Shown: positions 6,573-10,890 of the stretch, piece after piece
Layout of the letters: every line of letters starts with the position of its first letter
How positions within the stretch are numbered: the first letter of the stretch is position 1
From: Bacteroides sp.
GTDB taxonomy: Bacteria; Bacteroidota; Bacteroidia; Bacteroidales; SM23-62
Reading direction: 5' to 3'
NCBI GenBank assembly: GCA_030589965.1
Contig: JAUUZM010000070.1
Location: forward strand, 1 to 10,890
Length of the DNA: 10,890 bases
The notes under the pieces: model-generated
Told to the model about the DNA's origin: nothing
Database searches by the model: none
The model's input: only the letters and a program-made list of their open reading frames with translations
Translations under genes and position numbers: made by a program

Positions 6573-8105
6573 TCAGGCCTGATGCTGAGGCCGCAGCAGG
6601 TCGTTTATGGTTTTTACAGGGTTGAAGGTTTCAACGGGCACTTCTACAAAAAGGGTATTCCAATCCGACATGGCACCATTCCATAGTCCAGGTAATTCCT
6701 GAGCTTTCAGGTCTCTGCCATCACTTGATTTTGAGGAGATTAACCCTGTTTCAGCATCTACGAAAGCTTGCAGGTTAAATGGATTCCCCTGGTAATCCCT
6801 GGTAGTACAGACCAGGTCTACAGGATTAAAATGAGTGGCAGATCCTGCAATCTCTGCCTGTTCCGGATTATTAAAATCTATCTGGGCAGATTCAACAATC
6901 TGCAGAGATACCGAATCATCCCTGTTAAGCGTCCAGAATGGTCCCCCCCCGGGTTCTCCCTCATTTTTTACCATACCGCAGACCCTGATCGGACGCATAA
7001 GTTTTTGCTTCAGAAGCTTTTGCTTTTTATCACTCTTCAGCTCTTTATCTGCCTCTGGCAGCCGCAGATTAAGTTCCTTCTCGAGAAATAATTCAATTAC
7101 TTCCAGTTCCTTGCAGATCCCCACATCAAGCGCTCTTATATACCTGAATACTTTCTCACGCATATCGACAAGAATACCGGCCAGTGCTTTCTTGTAGAGA
7201 TAGGTTTCCGGTTTCAGACGGTCCGGGCAGACATTATCAATATTCTTAATGAAAACTATATCCGCATCAAGTTCTCCCAGGTTTGCCAGCAAAGCTCCAT
7301 GTCCCCCCGGCCTGAAAAGGATACTGCCATCAGCCGCCCTGAAGGGTTTATTCCCGGGATCAACAGCTATGGTATCAGTAAATGGGTGCTGAATGGAAAA
7401 ACCAATGGAAAATTTCACATCGTATCGCTTTTCATACAAAGACTTAACTTTGTTTACCAGACTATTGAAGGGTTCCTCGTGTTCAGGTGATATGGTAAAA
7501 TGAAGATGAACTGCATTTCCCACTCCCTTGCAGTATTCAGCACCTTCAATGAAATGCTCCTCAACCGGGGTTCTGCACTCATTCTCATATTTGTGGAATT
7601 TAATGAGCCCCTTGGGCAATTGCCCGTAATTTAAGCCATCTTCCTCCAATACTGTTTTTACAATCTCTGTAAATTCACCTTCTTCAATCAATTTTCCAAG
7701 GTCAAGTCCCTTATGCCATAAAGCATCTTCAAGATCCTTCTCCAGGGCCATCTCTCCCAGTCTATCTAAAAACTCAATCACATCTGGATACGTTTCATTA
7801 CTTCCTGTATCACCCCGGTTCAAAAACTCAAACAGGCTTTTAAACATCCGGGAGGCAGCTCCCGATGCTGGTACGAATTTAATTGAGCTGAGGTCTTTCT
7901 GAGCCTCCTGGTACTTTTCCGCGAACTCCTGGCTCTGTTCATCTCTTAGCCGGATGATACCATCTCCCACTGTAGCTGGTGCAACAAGCTTTATGGCTGG
8001 GAATTCTTTTCTGAAATTATCTAACTGGACCTCAATAAGCTCCCTGGAAATACCCTTTTGGGCTATTTTTTCCAGGTCTTCCTTTGTGAATGAATACTGG
8101 CTCAT
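6573..8105 (-). CDS. DUF4301 family protein, nucleotidyltransferase-like
   Basis: A 510-residue protein matching the DUF4301 family as I know it from Bacteroidota, at the usual length of about 510. I use the ATG at 8105; a TTG lies one codon upstream. Residues 77-87 (FVPASGAASRM), 266-273 (PGGHGALL) and 286-291 (IKNIDN) resemble, in order, the nucleotide-binding loop, the GGNGGL-type segment and the metal-binding VDN of UDP-sugar pyrophosphorylases. I therefore infer a GT-A nucleotidyltransferase-like fold, possibly active on a sugar nucleotide. The GEPGGGPFW block (383-391) is encoded over a G8 run. There is no signal peptide and no membrane segment, so it is cytoplasmic. It lies 40 bp behind iorB on the same strand and is probably the last gene of that operon. 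No biochemical role is established to my knowledge. Confidence 0.85.
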   Translation of the reverse strand: MSQYSFTKEDLEKIAQKGISRELIEVQLDNFRKEFPAIKLVAPATVGDGIIRLRDEQSQEFAEKYQEAQKDLSSIKFVPASGAASRMFKSLFEFLNRGDTGSNETYPDVIEFLDRLGEMALEKDLEDALWHKGLDLGKLIEEGEFTEIVKTVLEEDGLNYGQLPKGLIKFHKYENECRTPVEEHFIEGAEYCKGVGNAVHLHFTISPEHEEPFNSLVNKVKSLYEKRYDVKFSIGFSIQHPFTDTIAVDPGNKPFRAADGSILFRPGGHGALLANLGELDADIVFIKNIDNVCPDRLKPETYLYKKALAGILVDMREKVFRYIRALDVGICKELEVIELFLEKELNLRLPEADKELKSDKKQKLLKQKLMRPIRVCGMVKNEGEPGGGPFWTLNRDDSVSLQIVESAQIDFNNPEQAEIAGSATHFNPVDLVCTTRDYQGNPFNLQAFVDAETGLISSKSSDGRDLKAQELPGLWNGAMSDWNTLFVEVPVETFNPVKTINDLLRPQHQA

Positions 8106-8145
8106 CAATTTGTTTTATTTGAACCCTTAATATAAGATATACCTT

Positions 8146-8730
8146 TCAATTTTGCATTAACTCAGCTTTTTCTTTTCCCATTTTCAGGGCTTCCAGATTC
8201 AGGTTAACGATCTCCTCTCCTTTTCTTCCGAAAATATTCCGGATTCCAATTTCAAAACTCTCGTAGGGAATATCTATAAACGGGGTGGCAGCACCCAGTA
8301 TTACCATATTGGATACTTTCCTGGATCCCAGTTCCCCCGCTATTGCGTCTGCATCGAGGACGATGCGATGTGGCAGATTGTCAAGTACAGCCTCCAGGGA
8401 TTCTACATCAGGATAATCTGAAATGTTGATGAATGGATGAATGTTTGTTATCAGCCAGCCTTTTTCTGAAAGCCACGGAAGGTAACGAAGAGATTCCATG
8501 GGTTCTACGGATAAAATCAGGTCTGCTTCCCCTTTCGGGATCAGGTCGGAAGCAATGGGTTTGGAAGATATCCTCATATTGGATTGTACAGCCCCTCCCC
8601 TCTGGCTCATCCCATGCACCTCTGCCTGTTTTATTTCAAGATTGTTTTCAAGGGCGGCTATACCTATGGAGGCTGCTATGGACAAAATACCCTGCCCTCC
8701 TACACCTGCAAGGATTATATCTGATTTCAT
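8146..8730 (-). CDS. iorB: Indolepyruvate oxidoreductase subunit beta
   Basis: A 194-residue gamma-type subunit of the 2-oxoacid:ferredoxin oxidoreductase family. The N-terminal GVGGQGILSIA (9-19) and the EVHGMSQRGGAVQS block (37-50) are the family signatures, and NMVILGAA (141-148) is also conserved. With IorA it should convert aryl-pyruvates such as indolepyruvate or phenylpyruvate, plus CoA, to the aryl-acetyl-CoA, CO2 and reduced ferredoxin in the cytoplasm. The reaction can run in reverse in anaerobes that make aromatic amino acids from aryl acids. The gene starts 2 bp after the iorA stop, which points to translational coupling. There is no Shine-Dalgarno sequence, only an A-rich stretch from the end of iorA. 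Length is normal for IorB. It contains no iron-sulfur motif, as expected. Confidence 0.93.
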   Translation of the reverse strand: MKSDIILAGVGGQGILSIAASIGIAALENNLEIKQAEVHGMSQRGGAVQSNMRISSKPIASDLIPKGEADLILSVEPMESLRYLPWLSEKGWLITNIHPFINISDYPDVESLEAVLDNLPHRIVLDADAIAGELGSRKVSNMVILGAATPFIDIPYESFEIGIRNIFGRKGEEIVNLNLEALKMGKEKAELMQN

Positions 8731-8732
8731 GT

Positions 8733-10319
8733 TTATATTTTTTTCTTACGGGCCAGGGTCTGTATGCATTCCCTTTCTGCAATAATTACCGAAACACCTT
8801 CGTAGGCAACCTCTTCCTCAAGTATCCTGACATTATCTTCATGATACTTTTTCAGGGGATTCAATTTCCTGATATGTGTGGAGGGAACCCCAATCCCTTC
8901 GCAGATGACATCCAACCTGCCTGTAGCATGTGACTCCTGTCCCCCTGTCATCGCAATCGTTGAATTATCTGAAATAATGACTGTGATAGGCGAATTTTCC
9001 CTCACGGCATCCAACAGACCGGTAATGCCAGAGTGGGTAAATGTGGAATCCCCAATCACGCATACCGAGGGGACTAATCCCGCGTCAGCAGCGCCCTTTG
9101 CCATGGTAATGGAAGCCCCCATGTCCACACAAGTATCAATTGAATTATATGGAGGCAGGGCCCCCAGTGTGTAGCATCCTATATCAGAAAATACCCTTCC
9201 TTTCCCGTAAGGGTCCATCACCTCATTCAACGCCAGGTAAACATCTGAATGGCTGCATCCCTTACATAAGGCGGGAGGCCTGTTTTTGACAATATCAGGG
9301 ACATCCAGGATTTTCCCTTTCGGGGGAAAAAAGGCTTCCCTGACAATATCCGGATTCAGCTCACCTGTCCGGGGAATAGTTCCGTCAAGCCTGCCCTGTA
9401 TCTTTTTCTCCCTGCCGAGCAAACCTTTGAGTGATTCCTCGATGAGGGGATATCCCTCCTCCAGGACCAGTATGGTTTCGCAGCGCTCATAAAGGGCTGA
9501 AACAAGTTTCACGGGAATGGGATACTGTGATATTTTGAGTACCGGATGAGGGATCCTGAAATCCTCAAAGTTCTCAGCAAGGTAATTGTATGCAAGACCC
9601 ATGGCAATCACCCCCCTGGATGTATCTTTCCCGTCAATCAGGCTGTTGTACGGACTCTCCAGAGCTTCCTTTTCAAGATCGGGCTGGATGTTAACCAGGC
9701 GATCATAGCTTTTCCTTGCCATACTCGGGAGAAGGATGAACTGGTTTAATTGTAAGGGAGTCTTCAGTTTATTCTGGGATTTTGGCAGAGATCTGGTGAC
9801 GGCGGACCTGGAATGGGCCAGCCGGGTGGTGATCCTGATCATAACCGGCAGCTTGAATTTCTCTGAAAGTTCAAAGGCTCCATAACTCATATCATATGCC
9901 TCCTGCTGGCTGGATGGTTCCAGTACAGGGATCAGGGCGAACTTTGCGAAAAACCGGGAATCCTGTTCATTCTGGGATGAATGCATGGATGGGTCATCGG
10001 CAACGCAAATTACCATTCCTCCATTGACTCCGGTAATGGCTGCATTCATAAATGGATCGGCGGCTACGTTCAGTCCAACATGCTTCATACACACCATAGA
10101 ACGCTTCCCGGCATACGACATACCAAGAGCCGCCTCCATGGCCGTTTTCTCGTTGGCGGACCAGTCACTGCGAACCTTGCCCTTTAATTCCTTTTTACTC
10201 TGAACATATTCAGTGATCTCTGTGGACGGTGTACCAGGATAGGCATATATACCCGACATCCCCGCATCCAGGGCTCCCTGGGCAATAGCCTCATCACCTA
10301 AGAGCATTAGTTTTTGCAT
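8733..10319 (-). CDS. iorA: Indolepyruvate oxidoreductase subunit alpha, lacking the ferredoxin domain
   Basis: A 528-residue thiamine-diphosphate enzyme, catalytic partner of IorB. The N-terminal pyrimidine-binding domain is recognisable from LGDEAIAQGALDAG (7-20), YPGTPSTEI (27-35) and the probable cofactor-activating Glu57 in SANEKTAMEAALG. The C-terminal ThDP domain begins near ALCKGCSH (350-357). It carries the GDS...N motif (423-425 and Asn452, spacing about 30), a variant of the classical GDG...N, and SDNSTIAMTGGQ (450-461). Archaeal IorA proteins are about 620-650 residues and end with a ferredoxin-like domain binding two 4Fe-4S clusters. Here the protein stops at ECIQTLARKKKI, exactly where that domain would start, and no CxxCxxCxxxC motif is present anywhere. 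The shorter form is, I believe, usual in Bacteroidota. The start matches family N-termini. iorA is the first gene of a probable operon with iorB and the DUF4301 gene. Confidence 0.93.
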   Translation of the reverse strand: MQKLMLLGDEAIAQGALDAGMSGIYAYPGTPSTEITEYVQSKKELKGKVRSDWSANEKTAMEAALGMSYAGKRSMVCMKHVGLNVAADPFMNAAITGVNGGMVICVADDPSMHSSQNEQDSRFFAKFALIPVLEPSSQQEAYDMSYGAFELSEKFKLPVMIRITTRLAHSRSAVTRSLPKSQNKLKTPLQLNQFILLPSMARKSYDRLVNIQPDLEKEALESPYNSLIDGKDTSRGVIAMGLAYNYLAENFEDFRIPHPVLKISQYPIPVKLVSALYERCETILVLEEGYPLIEESLKGLLGREKKIQGRLDGTIPRTGELNPDIVREAFFPPKGKILDVPDIVKNRPPALCKGCSHSDVYLALNEVMDPYGKGRVFSDIGCYTLGALPPYNSIDTCVDMGASITMAKGAADAGLVPSVCVIGDSTFTHSGITGLLDAVRENSPITVIISDNSTIAMTGGQESHATGRLDVICEGIGVPSTHIRKLNPLKKYHEDNVRILEEEVAYEGVSVIIAERECIQTLARKKKI

Positions 10320-10346
10320 AGATTTAGATTATCTGTTTTTCCGTCG

Positions 10347-10354
10347 CAAAAATA
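10347..10354 (-). promoter_or_regulatory. Candidate -7 element of the iorA operon
   Basis: Read on the minus strand, TATTTTTG matches the Bacteroidota -7 consensus TAnnTTTG exactly. It lies 27 bp upstream of the iorA start, which would leave a leader of roughly 20 nt. No TTTG was found 19-21 bp further upstream; a TTG occurs at only 13 bp. The position is sensible but the evidence is a single short motif. Confidence 0.35.
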
Positions 10355-10375
10355 TCATGTTTTTGTGCAAGTACG

Positions 10376-10391
10376 GATGCTATATAACATC
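10376..10391. repeat. 16-bp near-palindrome upstream of iorA
   Basis: GATGCTATATAACATC is an inverted repeat with one mismatched pair. It sits about 20 bp upstream of the candidate -7 element of iorA and touches the stop codon of the yjbQ remnant. It could be an operator, but a palindrome of this size in AT-rich DNA may be chance. Confidence 0.2.
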
Positions 10392-10551
10392 AGCTGGAAA
10401 TCGAGAGAACCAGCCTTCTCCTGCCCCCGTGATTTCTGAACTCACAGAGGTAGATGCCCTGCCATGTTCCCAGGTTCATGTTACCCCTGCTGATGGGTAT
10501 ATTCAGGCTGGCACCAAAAAGCGAGGATTTAATATGGGCCTGCATATCATA
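10390..10551 (-). pseudogene. C-terminal remnant of a YjbQ/UPF0047 family gene
   Basis: The minus strand encodes 53 residues up to a TGA stop. They match only the last third of YjbQ/UPF0047, a small protein of about 135-140 residues in which some members have a weak thiamine-phosphate-synthase activity. DMQAHIKSSLFGASLNIPI corresponds to the family DDMPAHIKSSxxGxSLxxPV, and the later LGTWQGIYLCEFRNHGGRR is nearly diagnostic. Homology stops abruptly at the Tyr codon at 10549-10551. The frame stays open upstream but codes EFYLLIFLN, which does not resemble the family, and the next DNA holds a different fragment on the other strand. The first 85 or so residues are therefore missing and this is a truncated gene. 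Pro-to-Gln in the DMPAH motif also suggests drift. Confidence 0.82.
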
Positions 10552-10576
10552 GTTTAGGAATATTAATAGATAGAAT

Positions 10577-10740
10577 TCTAAGACTCAAATGGGTTAGCTA
10601 TTTCAGAAGGAGCGTTCCGTGATAACCAAGCATGTCAAAAATATTCTTAAGGAAGGTGTATTGAAGGAAGAAAGCAATGTGCAAATATTGCACATTAGTG
10701 GTTCCGACAGTCCTGTTAAGTTTTTAATCTGGATGTGTAA
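10577..10740 (+). pseudogene. Broken RhuM-family (Virulence_RhuM) gene fragment
   Basis: Reading from 10577, the plus strand gives SKTQMG, a TAG stop at 10595-10597, then LFQKERSVITKHVKNILKEG and, further on, ESNVQILHISGSDSPVKF. This matches the N-terminal region of RhuM-family proteins, where one expects roughly SQxQMAELFxxxRSVITxHIxNIxxEGEL, then NVQKMHIxxSDxPVxFYNLDVI. After PVKF, inserting one base into the T5 run at 10721-10725 restores the expected FYNLDV, so there is a one-base deletion. The match ends at TAA (10738-10740). The fragment thus has a premature stop, a frameshift and loss of at least 200 downstream residues. RhuM genes are typical accessory or island genes, often near toxin-antitoxin or restriction loci. 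The identification rests on motif memory, not on a search. Confidence 0.68.
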
Positions 10741-10890
10741 TCACCCTGACAATGGATTTATCTGTATTTGTCCGCCAATTGCTCTCAATACCTTCATTAT
10801 AGTTTCAAATTGAGGTTTGGATCCATCAGAAAGTGCTTTATATAAACTTGGCCTGCTCAAACCAGTTTCATCTGCAATCTTTGTCATGCC
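10741..10890 (-). CDS. HigA-like addiction-module antitoxin, C-terminal part (runs off window)
   Basis: The minus strand has an open frame of 49 residues ending at TGA (10741-10743) and continuing past the window edge, so the N-terminus is not seen. It contains MTKIADETGLSRPSLYKAL, then FETIMKVLRAIGGQIQI. This matches the helix-turn-helix half of the putative addiction module antidote family (HigA-like, about 95-100 residues), whose members usually carry xMTxIAxETGLSRxSLYKAL there. Such antitoxins bind their own promoter and neutralise a RelE/HigB-type RNase toxin normally encoded just upstream, which would lie beyond 10890. The stop codon directly abuts the end of the RhuM remnant on the other strand. 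Whether the gene is intact cannot be judged here. Confidence 0.75.
   Translation of the reverse strand, partial: GMTKIADETGLSRPSLYKALSDGSKPQFETIMKVLRAIGGQIQINPLSG

Noticed and set aside
6576..6592. GGCCT/AGGCC inverted repeat at the end of the DUF4301 gene as a shared terminator
   Set aside because: The stem has only five pairs, no T-run follows on either strand, and it lies inside the coding sequence.
8433..8933. Long plus-strand open frame over the iorB/iorA junction
   Set aside because: It is antisense to two clearly recognisable genes and its translation shows no family features.
10357..10557. Plus-strand open frame of 66 codons upstream of iorA
   Set aside because: The opposite strand carries unmistakable YjbQ C-terminal sequence, so this frame is its shadow.
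10726..10813. Continuation of the plus-strand frame beyond the RhuM match
   Set aside because: After the frameshift it loses all RhuM similarity and runs antisense to the antitoxin gene.
1..10890. CRISPR array, tRNA, rRNA, insertion sequence or attachment site
   Set aside because: No regularly spaced repeats, cloverleaf-like sequence, transposase motifs or terminal inverted repeats were seen on either strand.

Overview
The window looks like chromosomal DNA from a member of the Bacteroidota, probably Bacteroidales/Marinilabiliales-like. The evidence is gene content (a DUF4301 protein, a secreted TPR protein with a C-terminal motif I associate with this phylum, an IorA without a ferredoxin domain, and a PiT transporter with a long PhoU-like tail). 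Shine-Dalgarno sequences are almost absent, and a few promoter-like boxes resemble the TAnnTTTG -7 element of this phylum. Species cannot be named from the sequence.

Layout. Positions 7-537 (+) encode a SlyD-type FKBP prolyl isomerase with a metal-binding His/Cys tail. It converges, with a 4-bp overlap of stop codons, on a minus-strand pair: a membrane-anchored protein of unknown function (1344-2498) followed by a YafV/Nit2-type omega-amidase (534-1304). A 228-bp AT-rich divergent region separates this pair from a secreted TPR protein (+, 2757-4097), which ends at a strong hairpin terminator. A PiT phosphate transporter with a PhoU-like C-terminal domain follows (+, 4297-6558), preceded by a short leader ORF that overlaps its start. 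On the minus strand, iorA-iorB-DUF4301 (10319 down to 6573) form a probable operon. IorAB is a ThDP-dependent aryl-pyruvate:ferredoxin oxidoreductase.

The right end (10390-10890) is a small zone of gene decay and accessory genes. It holds a C-terminal fragment of a YjbQ/UPF0047 gene (-), a RhuM-family fragment with an in-frame stop and a frameshift (+), and, directly abutting it, the 3' end of a HigA-like addiction-module antitoxin gene (-) that runs off the window.

No CRISPR array, tRNA, rRNA or intact mobile element was seen. Most of the window is housekeeping. The points most worth checking are the ferredoxin-less IorA, the nucleotidyltransferase-like motifs of the DUF4301 protein that shares its operon, and the decayed island at the right end.
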